DNA of 44,938 nucleotides from a virus. The translations under genes were made by a program, and so were the position numbers. Under the pieces are notes generated by a model. The model was not told the origin of the DNA, did not search any database, and saw only the letters and a program-made list of their open reading frames with translations. Shown piece by piece: positions 1-7,081 of this stretch (position 1 is the first letter of the stretch; each line of letters begins with the position of its first letter). Location: positions 1-44,938 of IMG/VR virus record IMGVR_UViG_3300032241_002276; one strand, given 5' to 3'.

Positions 1-560
1 AACTTAATCTTTAGATAACCACCAAGTTGGTTATTCTTTGAATCACCAGTAGTATTATAATATACTACACCAACAGAATACTTCTTTGTTAAAGCATAGT
101 CTGAAGAAGCTTCAATGCGCTTACGCATTTCGCCAGCAACGCTGGTGCCTTCAAGATAACGGTAACCAGTAGATACTGTTAGATTTTGAATTGGTGTCTT
201 TGAAGTTATCTTTTCTTCTAGGCCCCAGATTGTATTGTACTTTGTAGTATAGAAATTTTCACCGTACATTACACGAGATGTGCTTGTTAAAAATCCTAGT
301 GGAACTGTAACATAAAGCTTTTCTAAGAGTTGTGCGCTCTTAACAAACTTTGTATTATCGTAATCAGTAGCATTTCCTTCAATTGAATAGCCTACTGGAC
401 CAGCAAGTGTATCAGTCCAAACCATCTTGAATTGATCTTGATGCACTGCTGCTGGAACTGGTGTAATATTTACGCCTTCAAATTGAAGACTTCCTGCATG
501 CGCAGCAGAAGCTACAGCTACGGCACCAGCTGCCACAGCGAGTGTGTTTACTAACTTCAT
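1..560 (-). CDS. Exported beta-rich (probable outer-membrane) protein, partial
   Basis: The reading frame opens at an ATG (558-560) with a GGAG ribosome site just upstream and runs off the window edge, so about 186 residues are visible and the C-terminus is missing. The first ~22 residues are a clear Sec signal peptide: Lys at position 3, an alanine/valine-rich core and an AHA cleavage motif. The mature part is rich in alternating polar and aromatic segments, as in outer-membrane barrels, for example the stretches around residues 130-185. I do not recognise a specific family; a KdgM- or TorF-like porin is a guess. It lies directly downstream of regA, where T4 has DNA polymerase gene 43. A second exported barrel protein is encoded at 17.2 kb. 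Confidence 0.72.
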   Translation of the reverse strand, partial: MKLVNTLAVAAGAVAVASAAHAGSLQFEGVNITPVPAAVHQDQFKMVWTDTLAGPVGYSIEGNATDYDNTKFVKSAQLLEKLYVTVPLGFLTSTSRVMYGENFYTTKYNTIWGLEEKITSKTPIQNLTVSTGYRYLEGTSVAGEMRKRIEASSDYALTKKYSVGVVYYNTTGDSKNNQLGGYLKIK

Positions 561-593
561 ATATTTTCTCCGTTTTGTTTTAAAAGATGAAAC

Positions 594-989
594 TTACTTA
601 TGACCAATATTGTATTTGCATTGTAAATTCCATTTGTCTTTATCCTTATGTGGAATTACCTTTATTTGATTAATAGGCGCCACAGGATTTTTGGACTTAG
701 ACGTGTCTACTAACTCAATTAAACCCCATTCAGCTAATAGATTTGCGATCGTATTACGACGCGCAATATCATTCTCAGAAAAATCTGTTCCTTTACCATC
801 TAAAGCAAACAGTTCTTTGAAATGTGTTATATAATACTTACCTTGCTTGTGAAGAATATGGCAAGATTGATAAAGCGTATTATCCTTACGAGAAGAAATT
901 CCAATACGGGTTAAAGTCTCCTTAACCTTAAGAAAATCATCCTTATGCAGTAAGGTTACTTCTACCATAGAATCAATCAAATTACTCAT
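594..989 (-). CDS. regA: RegA translational repressor
   Basis: This 131-residue protein aligns by eye with T4 RegA over its whole length, including the blocks DFLKVKETLTRIGI, YQSCHILHKQGKYYI and EWGLIELV. RegA binds the start regions of early phage mRNAs and blocks their translation, switching off early protein synthesis. The start codon overlaps the stop of the upstream gp62 gene as ATGA, with AGGTGG as ribosome site. This protein has seven extra N-terminal residues compared with T4; the internal Met at position 8 would match the T4 start, so the true start could be either. The order 45-44-62-regA is the T4 order with insertions. Confidence 0.93.
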   Translation of the reverse strand: MSNLIDSMVEVTLLHKDDFLKVKETLTRIGISSRKDNTLYQSCHILHKQGKYYITHFKELFALDGKGTDFSENDIARRNTIANLLAEWGLIELVDTSKSKNPVAPINQIKVIPHKDKDKWNLQCKYNIGHK

Positions 990-1378
990 TTAATGCCACC
1001 TTTTTCTTGTTTTGTTCTTATAAGCACTAATTGTTCATAAGACAAGATAGAGAGGGCTTGATGGGCTTTTTCATTGTTATACCCATAATATTCTTTCACC
1101 AACTCTAAATCATCTGCAGATACTTTTTTGACCCATTTTGCAAACCGCTTCTTAGGTCTGATAGTATTTATCAAATAATCATTCTGCAACTTGTTGCCAA
1201 GTTGGTGATAAATATTCATCTCATTTGAATACAAAATTGTATCAATGAAATATGATAAGCCTTTATTTACTAGATAAGCATTGTATTCTTTTTCAGATCT
1301 TGCCGAATCATCAGATTCACGAATAAGATCTTTCTTTGTAAGGGTGATAGCATTAATAAAGTCAAATGGATTGCTCAT
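986..1378 (-). CDS. 62: Clamp loader small subunit (gp62)
   Basis: This 130-residue protein matches the short gp62 type seen in cyanophage T4 relatives. Recognisable blocks are NPFDFINAI at the N-terminus, SYFIDTILYSNEMN near residues 42-55, and RPKKRFAKW followed by VKEYYGYNNEKAHQALSIL. T4 gp62 is 187 residues, so this is a reduced version. It forms the clamp-loader complex with gp44 that opens and loads the gp45 ring at primer ends. It overlaps RimK upstream and RegA downstream by 4 bases each, indicating translational coupling. In T4, gp44 and gp62 are adjacent; here a RimK-like gene separates them. Confidence 0.88.
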   Translation of the reverse strand: MSNPFDFINAITLTKKDLIRESDDSARSEKEYNAYLVNKGLSYFIDTILYSNEMNIYHQLGNKLQNDYLINTIRPKKRFAKWVKKVSADDLELVKEYYGYNNEKAHQALSILSYEQLVLIRTKQEKGGIK

Positions 1379-2253
1379 TGGATTTTATATTTGATATATT
1401 CTGTGATCTTTTCTGCTACGTCAATACCACAATATTTCTCAAATCCTTCAAATCCGGGACTACTATTAGCTTCACAAATCTTATATCCATCTTTATCAAA
1501 TAATAGATCGATACCAGCAATATCCAATCCACATACTTTAGCTGCTTCACGAGCCAAAAAGTCGATTTCATTATTCATTGGATAGAGTTCTCCTGTGCCA
1601 CCGGCTGAGATATTAGCTCTAAAGTCTCCTTCAGGTGCAGTACGCTTCATTGCAGCTACGCATTTTCCTCCGACTACAATTACGCGCAAATCTATACCTG
1701 GTTGTGTATCAATATATTCTTGTACAACTAAGGTCTTTGGGCTTGCTAATTGGCTAATAAAATCCATAAGCGTTTTAAAAGCCTTTTTGGTTTCACATAA
1801 ATGAACACCTTGGCCTTGACTTCCAGTTATAACTTTTACTACACATGGAAAACCAATATGATCTTCTACTAACTTTAAATCTACAGGATGTCTAACTAAT
1901 AGAGTATTTGGAATTGGTAATCCAGAACTAGCAAAACGCTGATAGCTTTCTAGCTTATTCTTTGAAATATTAATACTATCGCTACTGTTAATACATTGAA
2001 CACGATCTTGCTCAAATTGTTTAATTACAGAAGTCGCAAACAGCGAAGTTGCGGAACCGGTTCTAATTAAAACTAGATCAGGAGTTTCAAATTTTTCACC
2101 TTCATACCGTAAACTCTTGCCTTTATTGACGATAACATCAAATTTATTAGGATGCATCAACTTAACATCTAAACCAGCTTTATCAAAGGTCTTTAATAGT
2201 CTTTCATTATTGTAAGATGTTTCTTTGTATTTACTAAGAATAATTACTGACAT
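1375..2253 (-). CDS. RimK-like ATP-grasp amino-acid ligase
   Basis: The 292 residues are close in length and motif order to bacterial RimK, which adds glutamate residues to the C-terminus of ribosomal protein S6. Visible ATP-grasp features are the glycine loop GSQGQGV (144-150), EYIDTQPGIDLR around 179-190 (which includes a metal/ATP region), the KRTAPEGDFRANI block at 203-215 and the metal-binding EANSSPG near 261-267. An N-terminal RimK domain precedes them. The gene is embedded between clamp-loader genes 44 and 62, overlapping the latter by 4 bases, so it is expressed with the replisome. Substrate is unknown: S6, another host protein, a peptide or a modified-base precursor are all possible. 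Confidence 0.88.
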   Translation of the reverse strand: MSVIILSKYKETSYNNERLLKTFDKAGLDVKLMHPNKFDVIVNKGKSLRYEGEKFETPDLVLIRTGSATSLFATSVIKQFEQDRVQCINSSDSINISKNKLESYQRFASSGLPIPNTLLVRHPVDLKLVEDHIGFPCVVKVITGSQGQGVHLCETKKAFKTLMDFISQLASPKTLVVQEYIDTQPGIDLRVIVVGGKCVAAMKRTAPEGDFRANISAGGTGELYPMNNEIDFLAREAAKVCGLDIAGIDLLFDKDGYKICEANSSPGFEGFEKYCGIDVAEKITEYIKYKIQ

Positions 2254-3191
2254 TACTTAAACTCACAATCAGCTAAAATTTCAGTTAGACATGCTACAAG
2301 ATTGATTTCTTGGTCAGCAACAAAAGATGCTTGATATTGATACTTAGCAAGATGAAGAACAAGCTGTGGAATAGATTGTTTATCCATAGCATCAGAAGCA
2401 TTATCATAAAGCTTACGAAATAGTTCGGATGAATCCATATCTGAATTCTCACCAACCCACTTACGCATTTCAGTAAATTTCTTATTCTTTAGATAACTAA
2501 TTAGCTTCTTAAATGATTCATCACTGATATTTACAAGAATTCCAGAATCAATCTTACCTGTAGCGGAATATCGTTGTAGTTCATTTAGAACTCTACGCCA
2601 ATCTGGAAAATGCTTTGTAATAATTTCTGCAATTACTGCCTTATCAAATTCTACATTTTCAGAGGTTAGAATTGAACATACTCGCTTCATAAACTGCATT
2701 GCGAGCTTTGGCATATCATTCTTATTGATCTTAAACTCTACAACAGAACAACGAGAGTGTAGAGGCTCAATAATACGATTCTTAAAGTTACACGTTAGAA
2801 TGAATCCACAATTTTTGGAGTATTCTTCCATGAAATTGCGAAGAGCTGGCTGAGTAGAATTTGCATTTAGATAATCAGCTTCATCTAGAATTACATACTT
2901 TCTACCGCCTGTAAATGAAACAGATGAAGCAAAGTTTTGAATAGTAGTACGAAGTGTATCAATATTACCATTCATTGAACCATTAATGACAATATAATCT
3001 GATTCTAGCTCTTCAAGCATAGCTCGAGCAACGGTAGTCTTGCCTACACCAGCAGTACCTGTTAGAAGAAGATTTGGTATATTCTTCTGATCAACAAATT
3101 GCTGGAATGTCTTCTTTAGTTCTTCTGGTAGAATAGTATCTTCAATAGTCTTGGGACGATACTTTTCAACCCATAGAAAGTCTTGACTCAT
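2253..3191 (-). CDS. 44: Clamp loader ATPase subunit (gp44)
   Basis: This is a 312-residue AAA+ ATPase of the clamp-loader class. Walker A is GTAGVGKTT (45-53), Walker B is DEAD (103-106) and the SRC arginine-finger motif lies at 146-148. The N-terminal WVEKYRPKTIEDTILP box is typical of T4 gp44 and eukaryotic RFC subunits. With gp62 it loads gp45 onto primer-template junctions. The start has AAGGAAT-type ribosome site upstream, and a consensus sigma-70-like promoter lies about 35-60 bases upstream of the gene. The stop abuts the rimK start, placing 44-rimK-62-regA in one operon. Confidence 0.96.
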   Translation of the reverse strand: MSQDFLWVEKYRPKTIEDTILPEELKKTFQQFVDQKNIPNLLLTGTAGVGKTTVARAMLEELESDYIVINGSMNGNIDTLRTTIQNFASSVSFTGGRKYVILDEADYLNANSTQPALRNFMEEYSKNCGFILTCNFKNRIIEPLHSRCSVVEFKINKNDMPKLAMQFMKRVCSILTSENVEFDKAVIAEIITKHFPDWRRVLNELQRYSATGKIDSGILVNISDESFKKLISYLKNKKFTEMRKWVGENSDMDSSELFRKLYDNASDAMDKQSIPQLVLHLAKYQYQASFVADQEINLVACLTEILADCEFK

Positions 3192-3224
3192 AATATTCCT
3201 TCACATGATCATAATATAAATTTA

Positions 3225-3252
3225 ATTATAACACCAATAGTGTTATTGTCAA
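3225..3252 (-). promoter_or_regulatory. Consensus sigma-70-type promoter with palindromic spacer, for the gp44 operon
   Basis: Read on the minus strand, this is TTGACA, 16 bp, TATAAT, both hexamers perfect. The spacer carries the inverted repeat ATAACAC-TATTG-GTGTTAT (7-bp arms) that overlaps the -10, so a dimeric repressor or activator could bind inside the promoter. It lacks the TTAATT block found after the -35 of the early cassettes. Confidence 0.75.
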
Positions 3253-3258
3253 ATAGTC

Positions 3259-3471
3259 TTAGCCGTATATATACGATTCTCTAATATGTTCGTATATAAC
3301 TTCTTCTGATTCATTATAGATCTTAGCAGACACAAAACTTAAATAATCTACATGTGGAAAAATTTTAGATTTGTTTAATCTTGTTTCTGCTTCTAAAAAT
3401 GAATCGAACATGTGTTCTTCAACACGTAGCTTTCCATCAATCCAATAATAATATCTTAATTTATGCTTCAT
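3259..3471 (-). CDS. Hypothetical small protein
   Basis: A 70-residue, tyrosine- and charge-rich protein without a recognised domain. It starts 11 bases inside the end of the upstream glycosyltransferase gene and is followed by the gp44 promoter, so it is the last gene of the glycosyltransferase transcript. No signal peptide or membrane segment is visible. A small soluble accessory protein is the most that can be said. Confidence 0.6.
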   Translation of the reverse strand: MKHKLRYYYWIDGKLRVEEHMFDSFLEAETRLNKSKIFPHVDYLSFVSAKIYNESEEVIYEHIRESYIYG

Positions 3472-4525
3472 AAAAGTATTCTTTCCAAATTTCTTTTGTT
3501 TTATTTCTATATATATTTAAAGATATATTATTTAATAAAATATTTAACTTTGGCATATAATAACTTTTAGTTAATGCACATGCAATTTCATCACTATCAG
3601 TAGGAGATGCATTAAACAATTTAGAAGACCATGGAATTTCTTCTGTTCCTACTAATGGCACACCCTGAGAAACAAAATCAGCACCAACTATATTAAAGGT
3701 TTCCGAAAAACTTACTTGCATGCCAATATCCATTTGACCGCATAGCTTTAAAAATTCTTCTCTTGGTGTCCATGAATGGCCAATTAATTGATGGCCATAA
3801 TCATGTAGATTTTCAAACATACCTTGAAGATTGTGTAATACCGGATCACCTTTATTTTCAACTCTACCAAAATTTACATGAAATCTTAGTTGTTTATGAT
3901 GTTTTTGTGCAAATTTAAGAGCAGCAAGAGCCTGTACTAAATGATTTTTAAGAGGTCTAATTGCACCAAAACAACCAATATCAATCCAATATTTGTTTGG
4001 ATCATGTTGTTTAATCTTTTGTTCTTTAGGATAAAAATTTGGAAGATAAATTACACGCTTATTTACTTCATCATCTTTCCAGAAGTTTCTAAATTTTAAA
4101 TAAGTTTTAACTTCGTCTAACATTCTCGGAGAATTTGGTGCAAGAATAATATTTTTATATGTACTATATCCACCAATCCAATTTAATGCAATACCTTCAT
4201 TAGCCATAAAGGGCATTTCAGAATGAATTCTGATAATCCATGTAACATTTGGATGCAATTTTGTTAAAACAGAAAATTTTGAAGGCACTACCCAAAGTGC
4301 TTCGATTATAACATGTGTAGGTTTATGTTGTGTAATTAATCGATCAATATCATTATTATCAATAGCTACTTCTAATTCTGAAGTTATTCCGTCAGAATTT
4401 AGCATTTCATTAACAAAACTAGCAGAATTATAAAGACCAGTACTCAATCCTGGAGAATTATGAAGTACTTTATTATAATCTTCTCTACGCTTAAGTATAA
4501 AAAGTATTTTATTATTATTGGCCAT
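3461..4525 (-). CDS. GT-B fold glycosyltransferase (GT4-like)
   Basis: The 354-residue protein has the two-lobed layout of family 1/4 glycosyltransferases. The C-terminal lobe carries the donor-binding pattern SFSETFNIVGADFVSQGVPL, with the E in the position that contacts the nucleotide sugar, followed by a conserved turn GTEEIPW. The GCFGAIRPLKNH motif near residue 190 marks the start of the C-terminal lobe. It would transfer a sugar from an NDP-sugar; the acceptor is not visible. Given the dCMP hydroxymethylase 6 kb upstream, hydroxymethylated phage DNA is one candidate acceptor and cell-surface glycan another. Overlaps the downstream 70-residue gene. Confidence 0.75.
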   Translation of the reverse strand: MANNNKILFILKRREDYNKVLHNSPGLSTGLYNSASFVNEMLNSDGITSELEVAIDNNDIDRLITQHKPTHVIIEALWVVPSKFSVLTKLHPNVTWIIRIHSEMPFMANEGIALNWIGGYSTYKNIILAPNSPRMLDEVKTYLKFRNFWKDDEVNKRVIYLPNFYPKEQKIKQHDPNKYWIDIGCFGAIRPLKNHLVQALAALKFAQKHHKQLRFHVNFGRVENKGDPVLHNLQGMFENLHDYGHQLIGHSWTPREEFLKLCGQMDIGMQVSFSETFNIVGADFVSQGVPLVGTEEIPWSSKLFNASPTDSDEIACALTKSYYMPKLNILLNNISLNIYRNKTKEIWKEYFYEA

Positions 4526-4550
4526 AATAAACTCATGTTAAAGATTGAAA

Positions 4551-4625
4551 TGGTCCGGGTGGCTGGGATTGAACCAACGACCCCTCGCTCCCAAAGCGAG
4601 TGCTCTACCTCTGAGCTACACCCGG
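4551..4625 (-). tRNA. tRNA-Pro(TGG)
   Basis: Full cloverleaf on the minus strand: acceptor CCGGGTG/CACCCGG, D arm GCTC/GAGC, anticodon stem CTCGC/GCGAG with loop TTTGGGA (anticodon TGG), T loop TTCAATC. Discriminator A and CCA are encoded. Confidence 0.93.
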
Positions 4626-4636
4626 ATTATAAGGCG

Positions 4637-4709
4637 AGTACGTGACAGGGCTCGAACCTGCATAAAGGAGGGTTGCAATCTCCTGCCTAACCATTCAGTC
4701 CACACGTAC
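4637..4709 (-). tRNA. tRNA-Cys(GCA)
   Basis: Acceptor GTACGTG/CACGTAC, T loop TTCGAGC and anticodon loop TTGCAAC give anticodon GCA. The discriminator is T, as in bacterial tRNA-Cys. There is an A.C mismatch at 31-39. CCA is not encoded; the next bases are CGCC. Confidence 0.9.
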
Positions 4710-4715
4710 ATAAAT

Positions 4716-4804
4716 TGGAGGAAAGCTGAAGTGTCGATCTCCATACCGGTCAAGGTACCACTAGTTTTCAAGACTAGGTCCGGGGCCGCCCGAATTAACT
4801 TTCC
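4716..4804 (-). tRNA. tRNA-Ser(TGA)
   Basis: Class II tRNA of 89 bases. The anticodon arm is CTAGT-CTTGAAA-ACTAG, giving anticodon TGA. A long variable arm follows, and CCA is encoded. The T loop reads ATCGACA, with A in place of T54, and the discriminator is T rather than the usual G. The 5' end overlaps the last codons of the small zinc-finger ORF. Confidence 0.85.
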
Positions 4805-4944
4805 ATAACTTTAAAAATGTTCTTACTTCTTACAAAATCTTCTTTGACTTTAAAACGCCCAATATTGTTGCCCATCCACTTATGATGTGTGCATCTAGTG
4901 CACTTAATACAACGCTTTGTTCTTTTACGTTTATAATTAGCCAA
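4795..4944 (-). CDS. 49-residue Cys/His-rich zinc-finger-like protein, TTG start
   Basis: A short open frame between tRNA-Ser and tRNA-Asn on the same strand. It begins at TTG (4942-4944) with GGAG eight bases upstream and ends inside the tRNA-Ser 5' end. The product is very basic at the N-terminus and has CIKCTRC followed by THH at residues 12-21, a compact metal-ligand cluster, and then a basic/hydrophobic tail. This could be a nucleic-acid-binding miniprotein. There is no ATG start, so automated callers would miss it. It would have to be translated from the tRNA precursor transcript. Function unknown. Confidence 0.6.
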   Translation of the reverse strand: MANYKRKRTKRCIKCTRCTHHKWMGNNIGRFKVKEDFVRSKNIFKVMES

Positions 4945-4960
4945 AGAAGACTCCTAAAAT

Positions 4961-5037
4961 TGGCTGGATAGGTAGGGCTCGAACCTACGACCCTGGAGTT
5001 AACAGCTCCATGCTACTACCAACTGAGCTACTATCCA
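4961..5037 (-). tRNA. tRNA-Asn(GTT)
   Basis: Acceptor TGGATAG/CTATCCA, D arm GCTC-type, anticodon stem TGGAG/CTCCA with loop CTGTTAA (anticodon GTT), T loop TTCGAGC. Discriminator G and CCA are encoded. Confidence 0.93.
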
Positions 5038-5049
5038 ATAAAACTTAGT

Positions 5050-5073
5050 TGTGGAGTTAACCTTGACTCCACA
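5050..5073 (-). terminator. Perfect 8-bp hairpin between gp45 and tRNA-Asn
   Basis: Arms TGTGGAGT and ACTCCACA with an 8-base loop lie in the 72-base gap after the gp45 stop. On the minus strand it is followed only by a weak T-rich stretch, so it may be an imperfect terminator or a processing site separating gp45 mRNA from the tRNA precursor. The GGAGT/ACTCC core recurs in other hairpins of the window. Confidence 0.4.
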
Positions 5074-5109
5074 CGAGACTATTAAGCAGCCAACCTTAGT
5101 TAATATTTA

Positions 5110-5754
5110 TTACTTACTCTCGGTAGCTACCCAATAAGTTAGTTTATTTGTTTCAAATTGTGAAATACCACGAGTAGTAATAGATACCTTATATTCAGCT
5201 GGAATAAAACGTAGATATTCTGGCTTTAGAAGCACTCGAAAATCCTTATCGCATTCACCAACATCTAGACTAAATACATCAGCAGTAGAATTCTTAGAAT
5301 CAACTGCACGAATAGAAATTACACCATCTTCACCGACAATAGCAACTTCTGGCATTTGTAGAACGGCACCAGCCTTAGAAATAGTTGCAAGCTGTTCAGA
5401 TGTAAGAATAAATTCAAATTCCGTATCAGGAAATGCAATTTCCTTAGATGGAGGAGCGTTGATCATACTTGAATCAGCATATGTATAATTTACACGTTGC
5501 TTACCAGAGCTGATTGTGACATACTTATCTTCAAAGGTAAATTCCGGATCATTGAATAGAGATACGGTACCTAGAAAACGTGGTAGGTCATAGATTGCAA
5601 ATTCCTTTTCAAAGACTTCATCAACCTCAGCCCGTCCAATTACTGAACGTTGAGCAGTCATAGACTTAATTACAGACCCAGGCCGCACTAGAATAGATTG
5701 ACTGATGGTTGAAAAGTTCTTAAGAACTTGAATTGTACGTTCACTTAACTTCAT
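5110..5754 (-). CDS. 45: DNA polymerase sliding clamp (gp45)
   Basis: The 214-residue product aligns with T4 gp45 (228 residues). It starts MKLSERTIQVLKNFSTI, against the T4 start MKLSKDTTALLKNFATI, and shares the AIYDLPRFLGTVSLFNDPE block at about 52-70. gp45 trimers encircle DNA, tether polymerase gp43 and, in T4, also activate late transcription with gp55 and gp33. The ribosome site is GAGG before ATG. Unlike in T4, the gene is separated from gp44 by tRNAs and two other genes, and it has its own early-type promoter. Confidence 0.95.
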   Translation of the reverse strand: MKLSERTIQVLKNFSTISQSILVRPGSVIKSMTAQRSVIGRAEVDEVFEKEFAIYDLPRFLGTVSLFNDPEFTFEDKYVTISSGKQRVNYTYADSSMINAPPSKEIAFPDTEFEFILTSEQLATISKAGAVLQMPEVAIVGEDGVISIRAVDSKNSTADVFSLDVGECDKDFRVLLKPEYLRFIPAEYKVSITTRGISQFETNKLTYWVATESK

Positions 5755-5782
5755 AATTACCTCGTTTTGATTTTGTAAGACT

Positions 5783-5810
5783 ATAATACATTATTAAAAA
5801 TTAATGTCAA
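5783..5810 (-). promoter_or_regulatory. Early-cassette promoter for gp45
   Basis: On the minus strand: TTGACATTAATT, total spacer 16 bp, TATTAT, then AGTCTTACAAAATC. The -35-to-TTAATT block and the CTTACAAAATC leader match the promoter array at 34-44 kb, linking gp45 to the same regulatory class. The stop codon TGA of the upstream glycosyltransferase gene lies inside TTGACA. Confidence 0.85.
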
Positions 5811-6778
5811 CCTGTCTTTTTCTTTCCTAACTTACTTGGATCAACAGTTGCAGCTGCACCTACCGCGGCAAGATCTGCTAGAGAACCACCAAAGATATAA
5901 GTACCAACGTGTTGTAGTTGAATCCATGGACATAGCCATACCTTTAGACCAATATTTCTTGCCCATTGACAGAACATATAATCTTCAGATAGATAACGCA
6001 TACTATATGTCTTGCCATCAATAGCTGAATTTCTTGTATCATCAATAAATGCAATAACTTCTTCAGCAGTAGCACTTTGATTCTTTTCAAAGAATGCACG
6101 AATTTCACGACGAATATTTGAGTGTTTGTTATCAATTAAAGCATCAAAATAAGCTAGAATTTCACGTGAGCCATCAAAGGCTTCTGTACGTACATGATCT
6201 GGACGATAGCTATATTCTGGATATTGTTCTGCAAATTTTTGCAAAGCTGACTTCTTAATCATCATGAAGCCGGTTCCAGACTCTAAAACTTCAACCGGTT
6301 CACCTAGAGGAATCTCTGTACGGCCACCAACTGGATTGAATACATAATCACCAACATACTTTTCTAGTACGTTTGGATTTTCATCAGCCATACCCTTATC
6401 TACGGCAATTTTTACCTTTTCCCAAGAGATACACTTCTTTGGATATGGTGCACACAAAATATCATATTCAGAATCATCGCTCATTAGAGCTAGCATTGTA
6501 ATAATGTCTTGGGCATTAAACCCAATGTCAGAATCAATAAACAACATATGCGTACAATCTGAACGTAGGAATTCATCTACGCAATAATTACGTGCACGTG
6601 TAATTAGAGATTCATTGAATAGATAATAATAACGTAATTCAACACCATAATGTACTGCAGCTGCTGAAAGATCATTTGAAGATCTTGTAAACATACCTGC
6701 GCACATACCCCCATACATAGGAGCTGCGACAAATAACTTACGCTTTCTCAACTCATTAATATCAACCTTAATTTCCAT
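5807..6778 (-). CDS. GT-A type glycosyltransferase
   Basis: The 323-residue protein has the hallmark of nucleotide-sugar transferases with a GT-A fold: FIDSDIGF with the metal-binding DSD at 82-84, preceded by an N-terminal Rossmann-like strand (KLFVAAPMYGG) and a region of RARNYCVDEFL type. LESGTGFMMIKK at about 165-176 and a C-terminal SEDYMFC...GLKVWLCP motif also fit T4-like phage glycosyltransferases of this class. The sugar and acceptor are not evident. It is the gene just upstream of gp45, and the gp45 promoter starts within its stop codon. Modification of hydroxymethylcytosine DNA is a possible role, by context only. Confidence 0.8.
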   Translation of the reverse strand: MEIKVDINELRKRKLFVAAPMYGGMCAGMFTRSSNDLSAAAVHYGVELRYYYLFNESLITRARNYCVDEFLRSDCTHMLFIDSDIGFNAQDIITMLALMSDDSEYDILCAPYPKKCISWEKVKIAVDKGMADENPNVLEKYVGDYVFNPVGGRTEIPLGEPVEVLESGTGFMMIKKSALQKFAEQYPEYSYRPDHVRTEAFDGSREILAYFDALIDNKHSNIRREIRAFFEKNQSATAEEVIAFIDDTRNSAIDGKTYSMRYLSEDYMFCQWARNIGLKVWLCPWIQLQHVGTYIFGGSLADLAAVGAAATVDPSKLGKKKTG

Positions 6779-7074
6779 TAATTTTTTCCTTTTTTATATT
6801 CTTGGTCATGGACGTGCAATTGCATAATTCCGTAATGGATGACCTTCATCATATCTTTTCGCCATTCATCTGGCGAACTCTTACGCCCATAACGTTGGGC
6901 ATATTTTAGAATATTACCAATACAAAAGCCGGTTCCATGACCGCTATCAATGATAAATTCTGTAGCTTGAAATTTATTTTGAGAATAATGCTGATCATAT
7001 GTAGCATCAATATAATTGGAGATATCTTTTAGAATCTCATCCTCGTTATATTTATAATCAATCTTATTAGCCAT
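6778..7074 (-). CDS. DUF3310 protein
   Basis: A 98-residue protein whose core, with the signature DSGHGTGFCIGNILKYAQRYGRK (residues ~43-66) and a later HYGIMQLHVH segment, is the DUF3310 family of phage proteins, sometimes labelled nucleotide-kinase-like without experimental proof. It overlaps the glycosyltransferase start by one base and follows the methyltransferase by 7 bases, so it is part of the nucleotide/DNA-modification operon. The molecular function is unknown. Confidence 0.75.
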   Translation of the reverse strand: MANKIDYKYNEDEILKDISNYIDATYDQHYSQNKFQATEFIIDSGHGTGFCIGNILKYAQRYGRKSSPDEWRKDMMKVIHYGIMQLHVHDQEYKKGKN

Positions 7075-7081
7075 TAATATC

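Noticed and set aside
4460-4808. Two plus-strand frames over tRNA-Pro, -Cys and -Ser
   Set aside because: They are translations of the antisense of tRNA genes, a familiar false gene type.
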